Below are positions 1 to 11,036 of a stretch of DNA of 64,000 bases, in pieces; positions within the stretch are counted from its first letter, which is position 1, and each line of letters opens with the position of its first letter. The DNA is taken from the NCBI RefSeq assembly GCF_963678635.1, contig NC_087067.1, forward strand, positions 38,971,682 to 39,035,681, given 5' to 3'. The stretch comes from Symsagittifera roscoffensis. Its lineage: Eukaryota > Xenacoelomorpha > Acoela > Convolutidae. Position numbers and translations under genes: made by a program. The notes under the pieces are model-generated. The model saw nothing but the letters and a program-made list of their open reading frames with translations, was not told the origin of the DNA and did no database searches.

Positions 1-155
1 TTTATTGATGCGCGCTTTGCTGTGCACCACTTGTCATACAACAAGCAAGTAGAGGAATTAAAAAGCAAGACACTCAAGAACTAACAAAGAAGACTTCGAA
101 CGTTGTTATCGTTGAAGAATAATCATAATAATGGTTTTGTGATTGTGTATCTCAA

Positions 156-362
156 AGTAGTAACCTTGACCTCTATTAGTTATTTAGATACCAGCAAGTT
201 GTTAGCTGTACGAAGTCCAGTGGACTTCGCGTCACTAGTTGTTCTATTTAGACATAGGTCAGTTTAAATTTAACACACTTACCTTTTATTCTTGTAACTT
301 AGTAACTTAGATTAGTTAGTTTAGCTTACCAGTGGTATAATTTATTATTGCACACTTTTATT
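156..362 (+). repeat. Left LTR of the degenerate element
   Basis: This repeat matches 6449-6638, from GTAGTAA..CTTGACCTC to GCACACTTTTATT. It contains a palindrome, CGAAGTCC-AGT-GGACTTCG, near 218-236. The left boundary is less certain because the expected TG is not preserved here; the right copy begins TGTAGTAA. Confidence 0.8.
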
Positions 363-419
363 ATGGCGCAGTCATCGACTGCTTCGAATTTGCGGTGAAA
401 CCCCCGCCTTTTGGCCAAA

Positions 420-1475
420 TCACACCGTAGAACCACCCACCCAATGGATTAACTGGATAGATAAGTTCCATCTGGCCATCATTGCCTGAGAGAACTTGGA
501 CATAGACAATCTTAAAGAACCATTGGAACTGGAAACTACAATCACTATCTTAGAGGGCGCCCAGGATTCAGAAGATAAACCACAGAGGAACGCCAGGGAG
601 GCCAGAAACAGAGAAGCAATGCGAGTTTTCGAACACACAGAAGACAAACGAACCCGAGAAGAGAAACGAAAACTCGGGGGCATGAGGAGATACGAGGCAG
701 ACAAAAAGTAAGATATATCCTATACCTGGCCTTAGGAGCCGAAGCGAAGAGAGTGTTTTCCTAAAAACAGCCAAGGGTGAAGGTCTTAGCAATCTCCTTC
801 AGAGAATTTTTCGACCGCTCGGAGACAGCATTCATTAAGCCAACAAACATCACGCTCGAACGATAGAAACTGTTGAGCAGAAAACAAAAGAGAGAGTCCT
901 ACGAACAATTCTGGGGAGCGTTGTCGGACTTAGCAAGATCTTTTGAAAGATCTTGTGAAATTGGTATCAATGCAGAGCAAGAATGGAAAAGGGACGTATT
1001 CATATTTAATGAAGAATTGTGACCTACAACGAAGACTCCTTTCGGAAACACTTAATCTGGTGGACGCACTCGCCCAAGCTATCATAGACGAGAAAGGCTA
1101 CTACAACCATCTCAAACTAACAAACATGACAAGGGCAACCAACTTCACTAGCGGTAGAGTGTACAAAAAATTTAATACTGTAAAAAGGAACCACGCTTGA
1201 ATATAGAAAGATCCAACACCTGTATGAAATGTGGAAACGCTTTTACCAAGGGACATTTGAACGTGTGTCCAGCAAAAGAAAAAATCTGTAATATTTGTAA
1301 ACACAAAGGACATTTTGGAAACCTTCGTAAATCGAAAGGGAGAAGGCCAGTTGTAAATAATGTAGAAGAAAATGTAAATAATCCTAATTGTTCATATTCC
1401 CCAGAAGAGCCACAAGTGAACACATATGAAAATTTTTGTGGAGTTGATAAATGTCTGGACAGAAGAGGGAACTAG
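420..1475 (+). pseudogene. gag remnant with zinc knuckles
   Basis: Short open pieces in different frames keep Gag-like features. Positions 1197-1475 encode cysteine clusters beginning CMKCGNAFTKGH and then CNICKHKGHFGN, the signature of nucleocapsid zinc knuckles. The second knuckle lacks its final cysteine. Upstream pieces at 496-711 and 943-1200 are rich in charged residues as in Gag. No intact start-to-stop frame remains. Confidence 0.6.
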
Positions 1476-1587
1476 TGACAACGACGATTATTCAGTACTA
1501 AACATTCGAACCATTTACGACGACTACGGCCGTTGTAGAAACTAAGAAACTTGTAAATATTGGATTAGGCGAGGGCGCAAATGTAAA

Positions 1588-1640
1588 CCTGAATATTCCA
1601 GTGGATTCAGGTAGTCCAGTAAGCTTCTTAAACAGAATGT
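1588..1640 (+). pseudogene. Aspartic protease remnant
   Basis: The translation contains IPVDSGSPVSFL, with the DSG active-site motif of retroviral-type aspartic proteases, in the expected place between gag and reverse transcriptase. The frame is broken on both sides. Confidence 0.55.
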
Positions 1641-2149
1641 TCTAAATGAGCTGAAATTGAGAGATCCACAGCTAAAAATTCATCCCGTCGACAAGAAAAT
1701 TCGAGCACTATATTGCGGTTTTACTAAATAACACAATCAACATTATCGGGAAAGTAGTAGTCAGGATACAATCCAACGGATGGATTTCAGAAGAAACTCC
1801 ATTTTTTATCACCACTGGACACGAAAGGAACATCTCAGGAAACGATAACCTACCCCGAATAGGAATAGAAATTGCACAGAGACAACCATTACTGCCTGTC
1901 AACACTGTGCACTTCCGGGTCAGAGTAAGTCAACTACTTATTCGAATACAATTCTCAACTTGTACAAAATTTTCATAGGACTTTTTAAAAGTGTAGGAAA
2001 AACCATCGGACAGAAAGATCACTCATTTCCATTCCCCGTTCAAACCAATTCAAACCAAAGGTAGAAGAGTTCCCTTACATTTACTAGAAAGCGTTAAGGC
2101 AGAATTGAATAGAATCGAACAAGAAAAAAGGATGGCAGTATTAAATTAG

Positions 2150-3260
2150 CTCTAGACTCGAAAAATTTTAAATGATCAGATATTCAAGAATAAATATCAA
2201 ATGCCTAATAACCACGAACTCATCGACAACATCGCTCATCCAACTTTCAAAAAAAATCAAGGGAAGTGTGGTTCAGTAGCTTAGATTTGAAAAACGCTTA
2301 GAGCCAACTACAATTATGCAATGACACGAGTAAACAATGCAATTTCATCATTGTAGGAGGCGAAACCACCAAAACAAACCGATTTTCAACGGGATTCTAT
2401 GGGATGGGAGATGGATTCGTTGTTAAAAGATATTCCCTTCAACAACTGTTACATTGATAACATTTTAAATGCCACAAAAGGATCTTCAGAAGAATATAAA
2501 ACGATTCTCTGGAAATACTTTGGAAAGTAAGATCATGGCAGTCAATATGGAGAAATGCGCATTCTTTCAAAAAGACATTGAATGGCTGGGGTTCAAAATA
2601 ACCCTATCGGGGGTTAAAACCATTGGTTGGGATATCCGCTTCAATAAAAAATCTCCCAAACCCGAAGAATATCTCCAAATTAAGATCATTCTTTGGTTCA
2701 ATAAACCAATACAAGAAATTCGTTCCGAAACCAATACATGAAATTCGTTCCGAAATTGTCAACACTAAGATCTCCGTTACGTCCTTCATTAGTCAAAAAA
2801 TCAGTTTACCAATGGGATGAATCCCACACGAAAGCTTTTGAAGAACTAAAAAGACAGTTTGTATATATAACGGAGAATAATCATTTCAACATAAAAAAGA
2901 TGTCCAGATTAAAAACAGATGATTCACACAGTGGTTTGGGAGCCACACTAGAACAGAGGGATGGAGAAAATTGGTTAACTATAGCATTTGCCTCCCGATT
3001 TTAAATAACCATGAAATGAAATACTCAACTAATGAACTCAACTTTTAGGAGTGGTTTGGGCTACTGAAAATTTCGAGAATTATTTATACGGCGCCGAGTT
3101 GGAAATTGTTACGGATCATATGGCACTATTATCGGCGTTAAACGCAAATCAGAGCAATAAAACAATGCACAGTAGACTGACCCGTTAGGTAAATCGACTT
3201 TTGCCGTTTAATTTCAAAATCAAACATATCCCAGGAAAAGAAGTGGGATTCACCGACATA
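2150..3260 (+). pseudogene. Reverse transcriptase and RNase H remnant
   Basis: Broken frames keep end-of-RT motifs (CAFFQKDIEWLGF, the usual FL-G region near 2550-2600) and the RNase H start (DSHSGLGATLEQ near 2920). They continue with WATENFENYLYG and TDHMALLSALNAN up to about 3140 and a final HIPGKE motif near 3230. A short stretch encoding a phrase like IHEIRSE is duplicated at about 2705-2750. The enzyme cannot be active. Confidence 0.75.
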
Positions 3261-3785
3261 TTATCGACCCACAGGAAAAGCCCTACCAACCTCATATTAT
3301 GATAACGAATTCGAGGTGTCAACGGTGAACCAGACTTTAGAAAACCTTACTGTAAATAGTGATAGTAAAAAGAAGAATTCTACGAAGAACGAATTGTTAA
3401 TCAATAGTCCAGTGGATGTATGTTGTGTACATAGTATTTTTAACTTGGATTGCGCAAATCCAACGGGCGGAAAGAAAGAAATACTACAACACATCCAACG
3501 GTCGTTCTTCGCGAATGTTCTTAATTAGGTCACAGACACAATACGAATTTGTAATTCTAATCACTCGCGCTCAGACTCTTGTAAAAGCAGTTGTATTCCA
3601 CTTAATCTCTCCAAATTCAACTTTAATCGAATTTTCCATTCAGACAAAACTTATCTCTTTTTATCACAGTCTTTTTTATCAAACTTGTCGATTCTAAAAC
3701 GAGAAGATAATTATAAAATTACAGAATTCCAATCTTCGGTAAATTAGTTAAAACTATCCTTCGGGCAGAAAGCCAAGGAATTTCA

Positions 3786-4700
3786 GTGAAATTTGATAAC
3801 GACATTATCTCGGAAATTCATAAGAAACTTCTTGCAAAATACAAGGGAGAGCTAAAATTACCTACAACCCCACTAGTATTTACGGACCATTGCTTCAGCA
3901 AACTGATTAAATTGATGACAGACGAGAACAAAATACTGAAGGACGTAAAGAAGTCGGTGGAAGAAGGTAGACCTTTGGATAGATTTGGAGCATACTTGAA
4001 TACCTTCCAACGAGACATCCACGTGAAGGAAGGATTACTATTCAACGACAACAAGCTAATCGTTCCAGCAGCCCTCAGATCTCCATCTATGACACTATTG
4101 CACGAAACTCATCCAGGACAATTCGGGATGAAAGCGCTGGCAGAGAACATATGGTGGCCACACCTCAATCGAGAAATTTACTACCACGGGAAAAACTGTA
4201 TTCAGAGCATAAAAGCGGGTAAGAACCTCAAAAATATTCTGGGCTCGAATAATACGGAAAAATTACCGGTTCTATCAGCACCAAATGAAGAAATATACTT
4301 GGACTTTGCAGGCCTGTTGGAGAAAAACTGGTGCAGCTCACAATACCTCCTCTTATGCATTGATAGATTCACCAAATTCCCGTCGGCTAAAGTAGTGAAC
4401 AATACCTCAGACCTCAGCGTCTTCGTAACTAACATTTAGGTCGGATTACTGTAATCAACATGGGTACCCGACGTCAATTAGAACGGACCATGGGTCGTGC
4501 TTCATTTCGAACGAAATTAAAAACCTCTGCGAGAAGAACAACATTAATCTAAATTTATGTACAGTCGGAGATTGTAGATCTAACTGAGTCGTTGAACGTC
4601 TTATTTATACAATCAAAGCAAAACTTATGGCAATGTCGTTTAACGAAACTAAACCAACTTTAAATGCGGCAATTGATAAAATCATTTAGAATCTTCGTTC
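3786..4700 (+). pseudogene. Integrase remnant
   Basis: An open stretch at 3786-4439 encodes a zinc-binding-like HETHPGQFGMKAL region, the WWPHLNREI motif of gypsy integrases and the first catalytic aspartate in IYLDFAG (about 4300). After a stop at 4437-4439 the sequence continues with a TDHGSCF-like second aspartate region near 4484. A later VVERL-like stretch near 4590 probably held the catalytic glutamate. In-frame stops show it is inactive. Confidence 0.75.
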
Positions 4701-5458
4701 AACGAAACAACCATCCATTGGATGTTTCCCTTTTTCTAAACATTTTAATAGACCACCCAATACATTCTGGAAATCCTTGGTTTCACACGCCATTAATTTA
4801 GATAAAGGGAAGTCGATTGTCTCAAAAGAGAGAGCGCAGGACTGGGGAGCGAATGATATCATAGAGGACGGATACTTGGAGGAAACGATACCGGACAGCA
4901 GCGGGTACTAGAGCGACCCTACCGATAAGGCGGATCAAGTCATACCAAGAGCCCCATTATCTAACCCCTTCAGCCAAGGAGGTAATTGGTATAGGAAGAC
5001 AGTTAACAGAAGGGAAGGCCAACCGTACTTTAAACCCCTTGGCGGAAAACCTAGGTCAGACACAAAACATACGGTAACCCCTGACAACGTCCATGTACTT
5101 AGAAAATCGGATCTCGCGTTCAAGAAAATCTAACCTTTGGCACTAAGTAAATTTTCGTCCGTTCCGAATACGTTAGTTTATTAAAAATGATTTAGAAGGA
5201 AAAAGAAAGAGAAGACCCCCTCTGAAAAGAAGCCCACATGCGAACGGGTTCTAGTTCGACGAAAAGGAGGAAAACAAAAGCCTCAATCTCTAAAGGTTTC
5301 AGCTTCTTAAACTCGAATTTATGTTCATCACTGGACATAGACCATTGCGACAATGTTTTAGAGGATTATTTAGGCACTGACTCGGAGGTTAATCACAATT
5401 CTCAGTCTTTATTGGTGGTAGTGCTTTAGATCGGCCTAGACGAACTCTTTCTGGTGAA

Positions 5459-5989
5459 GTGGCAAACTCCGTCTACTCTACATCAACTCCTGGCACTAGC
5501 GAGAATCCGATAGCAATTGATGGTTCCCCTGAGAAACAAACAGAGGAAATAGCAGAAGCCCCAACATGCAGTTCGTCGCGCACAAGGAGGAACCCAAGCC
5601 CCCCTAAATTCTATGGAGAGAGGCGGTTCATAGAACAGAAGTCACCAGCAGCCGCGATAGCAGACATATTGGACTCAGAGGAGGAACCACTCATAACATT
5701 CTCGTCAAACAACAGATGCCAGACTTCCAACAATTTCGAATCACTATCTGCTTTCTTGACACCGCTGGAGGATATACTACCAAGACCATCCTTAGTGGCC
5801 GAAACAACACAAGGCTCACCTTCGACTACATCCTCAAAGAACCCAAAAATCGCGGTCATATGCTCCCCATTGCAAGAATGTCCAATGGATAACAAAGATG
5901 ACGAGGGGAGCGATATTTCGTCAATACTCGATACGGAAGTTAGAAAAGAAGCAGACAATTTTCATCAAACATTTAATTCCTCTGCGTAA
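5459..5989 (+). pseudogene. Probable Pol C-terminal tail
   Basis: This is a 176-codon open frame rich in Ser, Thr, Pro and Glu. It contains an RTRRNPSPPKFYGERRF segment of the kind found at the C-terminus of many gypsy Pol proteins (Arg-rich, then P-x-K/R-F/Y-G). No envelope features (signal peptide, membrane span) are visible. It lies between the integrase relic and the right LTR, and the link to pol is broken. Confidence 0.45.
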
Positions 5990-6448
5990 AATTCACAAAA
6001 CTTGTTTAGTTTAATTGGACACTAAGTCGTGCTTATTTTACCATTGGTTATATACCAATTTGTTGAAACATTCCTTTTTACGCTCAATTCTTACCTTAGT
6101 GATCTTAGTAGTAGTTCCTGGTTGGACTCATTTCATCGCAATTACCATTTTATTTTACTATGTTTTATTTGTTTATATGATACATAACCCCAATTGTACA
6201 TAACATTTTTTTATTTTTCATTTGTTCACCTGCTGTATATATCTGTAAAATTTTCTAGGTAGCCTGTAAATTTTATCTCATATTCTTCTCCGTGTTAATG
6301 TGTATATTCCCTTTTAAATTCCATTGGCGCTGAATGTTGATTCTTTTTGTATCAAACTTCGGATCCCGTGAGTGAAGGGAGAATGGAGTATGTGTGATAT
6401 TGGCTACTGAGTAAAAAAGCAGATACAAATTTCCCGTGCATTGGGGAA

Positions 6449-6638
6449 TGTAGTAAACTTGACCTCTATTAGTTAATTAGATACCAGCAAGTTGTTAGCT
6501 GTACGAAGTCCAATGGACTTCGCGTCACTAGTTGTTCGATTTAGACATCGGTCAGTTTTAATTTAACACACTTAACTTTTATTCTTGTAACTTAGATTAG
6601 TTAGTTTAGCTTACCAGTGGTATTTGCACACTTTTATT
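6449..6638 (+). repeat. Right LTR of the degenerate element
   Basis: It begins TGTAGTAAACTTGACC and ends CACACTTTTATT, matching 156-362. The CGAAGTCC palindrome is present with one change in the loop. It is followed by unrelated sequence. Confidence 0.8.
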
Positions 6639-7464
6639 GAATAGTTATTTTTTTTTCAAGCCAAAACTGGGCTTTCGTCAATTTTACTGAAAGTGAAATG
6701 AAAAGAGCACTCAACTGGGAAAAGTACGGCGTAAAGACTGCATATAATTTCATTGTTTTTTTTTTGTTTAAAACATGTTTTTTTTTAAGAAATCTCGGTT
6801 ATAATTTGCTGAAAGTATATGAGTTCGCTGAAAGTATACTGCGAGCAAAACGAGCACGCGGAGTTGATGGTGAATTCACGAATTTGGAGTAACAAATCGC
6901 TGCCTGGTACGGTACGTCGAACCGATGCGAAAGACTCTTCAGTCGCGCAAAATTGTCGATTGGTTATCTCAGGCACGGACTTTCTCAAATGCATCTCGAA
7001 GCGGAGCTATTCCTCTTTGTGAACTTTGGGTGCAAAACTTGTTTCAAAAATTCTGTAAATAAAATGGCATTTATTTAGAGAATTGAATTATTTCCAGAAT
7101 TTATTTTTTTCTCTCTGAATTTTTTTTAATTCCTGGTAACAGATTAGGGAAATAATGGCGGGACAACCTTCCATAATATGGCAATTATTTCTGCGGAGAC
7201 CCTGAGAGGGGGGAGGGGTTCGCACGATATACCCGCCAAAACTGTCGGCTGGAGTTGGAAATGCAGTCGTTTGGTTCAGAAAAACTGATGGTATGGTCTG
7301 ACATACGCTCGGCACCGGCAAAAATTTGATGATATTTCGGCACTATTGGGGTTAGTGACGAAGTACAGCATGCCGAAATTTAAAATGTTCTTCAGGTGCC
7401 GAAAATCATCAATTTTGGCATTGTTGTGAGGAATTGGACACATCTCCAATCAGGGGCGAATTTA
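6639..7464. other. Non-coding stretch between retroelement and duplication
   Basis: No convincing gene is seen. A short direct repeat, GCTGAAAGTATA, occurs twice at about 6809-6840. If FANCM continues leftwards beyond this window, this is intronic DNA of that gene. Confidence 0.4.
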
Positions 7465-7598
7465 GGGACACATCAAAACAGGGAGGGAGATCCTAATGTT
7501 AATGTTGCCCAGGCGTGCACGACACAAACATTGAGAAATCTTATCTATATATTTCAGCAGATCAATTTCGTATGATCAAAATTCAACACTATGTCAAC

Positions 7599-7671
7599 GC
7601 CCGTGTGGCCTAATGGATAAGGCGTCTGGCTCCTAACCAGAAGATTGCGAGTTCGAGTCTCGCCCCGGGTA
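7599..7671 (+). tRNA. tRNA-Arg(CCT)
   Basis: This 73-nt cloverleaf starts GCCCGTGTGGCC and has an A-box D-arm (GTGGCCTAATGGATAAGG). The anticodon stem-loop is TCTGG-CTCCTAA-CCAGA with anticodon CCT, and the B-box T-loop is GTTCGAGTC. The acceptor ends CCCGGGTA; the G1-U72 pair also occurs in animal tRNA-Arg(CCT). A TTTT terminator follows within five bases. A second copy is at 33945. Confidence 0.93.
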
Positions 7672-8149
7672 TATTTTAAATAATTTTTACTAAAAACGTC
7701 GGACTTAATTAACTTCCGAAAAAACTGTTTTAAATCAACTACATCAGTCTATTTAGCGGCAACTAATCAACTTAAAGAAAAAAAATGATACTATTTTATG
7801 ATTTTCAACAACTTAACCCCAACCCACCACACACATAAGTTTTATGTAGAAATCAGTGGTTTTGCAAGGTTAAGTAGATATATGAAGAGCATATCTGTTT
7901 CAAATTTCACAAAAAAGTGGGTGCGTTACCGATGGTAACAATTTCATAACTGAGATGTACTGCACTTGCGTTATTATTGTAACAGGCCAGTCTGTTTTTA
8001 TTGGGCTAATTAAGACGGAATTGAAATGTCGGTCTTTCAAATCAGGTGGCAGACAGTACAGATCCAAATACAACAGTGCCGAAATACAATAGGGCTATTT
8101 ATCCAAATTGATCTGTTTCAAACCCAAATAAATCAAATACTCGATAACT

Positions 8150-8221
8150 GGGGATGTAGCTCAGTGGTAGAGCGTCCGCTTTGCATGCGGAAGGTCTGGG
8201 GTTCGATCCCCCACATCTCCA
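8150..8221 (+). tRNA. tRNA-Ala(TGC)
   Basis: This 72-nt cloverleaf starts GGGGATGTAGCTCAGTGG. The anticodon stem-loop is TCCGC-TTTGCAT-GCGGA (anticodon TGC), the T-loop is GTTCGATCC and the acceptor end is CATCTCCA. A TTTT terminator follows after three bases. All stems pair. It lies about 480 bp downstream of tRNA-Arg on the same strand. Confidence 0.95.
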
Positions 8222-8305
8222 TTCTTTTGCCAGTAACTTAGTATAAATTTTACTTACTATTTCCGATTTTTATTTTCTAATATAATTAATTTTAGTTGGA
8301 GTGGC

Positions 8306-8511
8306 GGGCTCTTTTTCCTCCCCCCCCCCCCACCTGCAAACATTTACAAGTAAGTTTGCTGACCACATTGTCCGATTGTTATAAAAATTGACATGTAGAC
8401 TAATTAGGCCAAAACAAACATATTTGGTCTTCATAATCAACCTCGTAAAACCACTCGTTACACTAAAAAATTGAAGCTCGTCTGAGGTGGCGGGGAAAAG
8501 GAAAAAGAGCC
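8306..8511. mobile_element. MITE-like element with GGGCTCTTTTTCC termini
   Basis: The ends are inverted repeats, GGGCTCTTTTTCC at the left and GGAAAAAGAGCC at the right. They are flanked by GAGTGGC and GAGTGGT, a near-perfect 7-bp target duplication. There is no coding capacity. A run of C follows the left terminus. It recurs in the right duplication copy near 34652. Confidence 0.6.
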
Positions 8512-8537
8512 GAGTGGTGATACAACGATACAAGTAT

Positions 8538-8999
8538 GGGCTCTTTTCCAGTCCTCCTTTCAAGTTCAATTATGAAAAGTCTGTTTAACGGTGGCCAGTC
8601 AATAAGCAGAATGGTCCAAGTTTACTTGGTTTGGTATTTTTTGACGATTCTAATAATTATTTGATCAATTAGCCAACCCGTATAAACCAATATAAGTCAA
8701 TGTTTTTCTGCTCTTGGACCCATTCTGCACTTGGAACATTCTGCTTATTGCCCCGCCTACTGGTGGCCAGTCAATAAGCAGAATGGTCTAAGAGCAGAAT
8801 GGGTCCAAGAGCAGAAAAACAGAAAAATATCAACTTTTATAAGCTAATCGGTAAATTAATTATCAGAAATGTCAATAATACCAAATTTGACCGATTTGTT
8901 CTTCATATTTTACAGCGTGACATTACGCATTTGGTCGTAATAACACGTAAAACAAACATAAAACTCGGTATTTTGAAAGGGGGGACTGGAAAAGAGCCC
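8538..8999. mobile_element. Nested foldback/MITE element
   Basis: The termini are inverted repeats: GGGCTCTTTTCCAGTCC then CCTTTCAA at the left, and the complement at 8974-8999 on the right. AAGTAT lies directly outside both ends as a target duplication. Inside is a second palindrome: 28 bases at 8701-8728 are perfectly complementary to 8794-8821, and the motif CAGTCAATAAGCAGAATG occurs twice with an inverted partner. The copy at 34885-35346 is the duplicated one. Confidence 0.65.
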
Positions 9000-9372
9000 A
9001 AGTATGATAGCTTGTCGCTGAGGAAAAGTATGTATGGGCCCCGAATTTTTTGAAAAGGTAAAGTATAATTAAAATGAGGGCGAAAATTAAAACATTGCCA
9101 ACTGACAAGAGTTACGAAAAATCACGAGGACCTATATAAGAGTCATCACTACATTCATATCTAAATAACGGGGATAAAATGGAAGCTCGGTCTCTATAGC
9201 TAACTTTAAATTATAAATCAACTGTTTCCTCTTGTAAACAAACTTATTAATTTATTAAAGAGGTGCAATAGGTACATATTGGTATTGAACCCAGTAAAAC
9301 GCAGTTAAGCAATATTTGTCTATAATTTTGCTTTCCAATGCTATATAAAAGCGATTAAGTCAACTTGCTTTT

Positions 9373-9782
9373 TGGAACCTGATCTAAACTACATTTTATG
9401 ATTGGATAAATTAGATATTTTACCAATGTAAAGTATTTAATATTAACCAATCATGATCCATCTAACTAACAACCCACTTATTTGTAAGTGCTGAAGTTAC
9501 TTGTAATTTCAGCACCAGAGAGATTTGAATTTAACTTAGAAATTAGTTGGACTCTCCCGAGCACTTCAACAACCGCAATAGACCAGTATACCCTAGATCT
9601 ATTGAGCCTAGCAGAGACTAGTTAAACAACCTGAGACTAGATAGTATAAGAGTAAGATTAGGATCGGTATTAGACTAAGAAGTTGCACGAATCTATCCGG
9701 CCGAAAATAAGATAGCGTGACGAGCAGACGGTGTACCCTATCCGAAATTACTCTATGAGTTAACCAACTCGGTCCTAACTCA
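9373..9782 (+). repeat. 5' LTR
   Basis: It is 410 bp, starts TG and ends CA, and is identical by eye to 27879-28288. It contains the stem-loop GTGCTGAA/TTCAGCAC at about 9488-9516 and a TATAAGAG sequence near 9645 that could serve as a core promoter. No clear AATAAA was seen. Confidence 0.96.
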
Positions 9783-9784
9783 TC

Positions 9785-9802
9785 TGGTGCGACCATAAGT
9801 CT
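9785..9802 (+). promoter_or_regulatory. Primer-binding site (candidate)
   Basis: Two bases after the 5' LTR lies TGGTGCGACCATAAGTCT. A leading TGG complementary to tRNA CCA at this place is the normal minus-strand primer site. The matching tRNA was not identified; the two tRNA genes in this window do not fit. Confidence 0.6.
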
Positions 9803-9869
9803 CGAACAAGACCTTAATAACTTAGAATTAACCAAAATAGATTAGAAATTAGACAAAAACATTTACAAA

Positions 9870-10103
9870 ATGTTATACGACAATAATTTAATCGAAATGT
9901 CTCTACGACTCAATAGATCAGAGCCAATATTCCGAACCATAACAGAACTACCCGGAATTGGAAGAAGACCTCGAACCAGAGACGACATACGACAAAGTAG
10001 AAACTTGCCATATAGCTATATGATAGTTAGGCAAAAACCAGAACAAACTTTTATATTTAGAATACTACTGGCAATGAATTTAGATTTTCATTTGCAAACA
10101 TAA
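9870..10103 (+). CDS. Leader ORF of the retroelement, unknown
   Basis: A 77-codon frame from ATG 9870 lies just after the 5' LTR in the leader RNA. The peptide is Arg-rich in its middle (GRRPRTRDDIRQSR) and has a hydrophobic tail. It has no recognisable domain. It could be a short regulatory uORF or the first exon of a spliced message. Its size is close to chance level, so confidence is low. Confidence 0.3.
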   Translation: MLYDNNLIEMSLRLNRSEPIFRTITELPGIGRRPRTRDDIRQSRNLPYSYMIVRQKPEQTFIFRILLAMNLDFHLQT

Positions 10104-11036
10104 ACCTTGAAGTTAATCTTCAAAATCATTTCAGGCGCTAAACAAAATTATTAATATACAATAACGATTGATAAAAAGATCTAAGATCGTTTTCCTAAAA
10201 CTCTGCAGTAATATACAAAACATGTTTGAAAAATATTTATTGAAAAATAAAAAATAAAAATTAGTAGCATGACAATAAATGGTTAATAATCATAAATCAT
10301 CCTGTTGTTCCAGCTCCATCATCTAAAACATAACAGCAATCATAAACCCACTAATATCATCAAAACACTAAATCTTTCCTTTACACACATTTAAAAATTT
10401 ATTAAAACTTAAATTCACTTAAATTTAAAATCAGATCATCAAGGCTTATCCTTGGATCTTAAATCATTTTCTATTTAATTAAATTTAAAACTTGATCATC
10501 AAGGCCTATCCTTGGATCAAAAAGAACAACTTTGTTCTGCCCCACCCACTTAAACGAGTGTCTAACGACCTCAAACGTCGATTCACTATCCAACCCTTTC
10601 TAAAAACCCAAGACTAATAGAAATTTTTAAACAAAACTAATCATTCAAATTAGGATAAACAGTGAAGAACTTCGGTTATTCATCCTTCACTTGACCCCCC
10701 CTCTTACCAGACCCAGGATAAATCTTAGACTTAGTAAGTTTAAAATAGTATCTAACGAACTACTCGCGTTCTAATTATACCTGAACCTTGTGGATCGATT
10801 TACTATTCTCCAACCCTTGAACACAATCACTACCCCTAAGTAAGATTAAGTAAGTTAACACCTTAACTTATACTAGCCACGAGAAAGTAAAAAATCATTC
10901 TTCGGAATCGATATACTTTTCTCTCCAACCCTGAACAAATAGACCCAGGTTAAGCTAACCAAAAAATCGTAAGAACTAACAGTTTAGGAAAATAGAAATC
11001 ATTTAACAACCTTTTGCATCCGTCATCCTAAACCTT
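10104..11036 (+). promoter_or_regulatory. Long structured 5' leader of the retroelement
   Basis: About 930 bases lack a long frame. GATCATCAAGG..CCTTGGATC stem-loops occur twice (about 10434-10458 and 10493-10518). A CGAT(T/A)..CT..CCAACCCT motif occurs three times (about 10578, 10797, 10909). GTAAG(T/A) donor-like sites lie near 10735, 10846 and 10855 and could feed spliced subgenomic RNAs. A packaging or regulatory role is inference. Confidence 0.4.

Larger units (their letters stand above)
156..6638 (+). mobile_element. Degenerate Ty3/gypsy-type LTR retrotransposon
   Basis: Two related terminal repeats of about 190-207 bp flank broken gag and pol remains in the order zinc knuckle, protease, reverse transcriptase, RNase H, integrase and C-terminal tail. 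That order is the Ty3/gypsy (Metaviridae) order. Nearly every domain is interrupted by stops or frameshifts, so the copy is dead. A primer-binding-site-like TGGCGCAGTC starts at about 364, right after the left LTR, and resembles the site used by 17.6/297-type elements. The two LTRs differ by substitutions and by a short GTAACTTA duplication in the left one, so the insertion is old compared with the element at 9373. Confidence 0.9.
7465..9372. repeat. Tandem duplication, left copy, left part
   Basis: The sequence starting GGGACACATCAAAACAGG at 7465 is repeated almost unchanged from 33811. This left copy continues at 28289 after an LTR element inserted at 9372/9373. It holds tRNA-Arg(CCT), tRNA-Ala(TGC) and nested foldback elements. 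Differences from the right copy are scattered substitutions and one-base indels in homopolymers. Confidence 0.95.

Noticed and set aside
7088-7321. Minus-strand 77-codon frame as a gene
   Set aside because: No homology, no splice context matching FANCM, and of chance length.
9365-9380. Integration targeted to tRNA genes as in yeast Ty3
   Set aside because: The nearest tRNA gene is more than 1.1 kb away and insertion is not at a Pol III start site.
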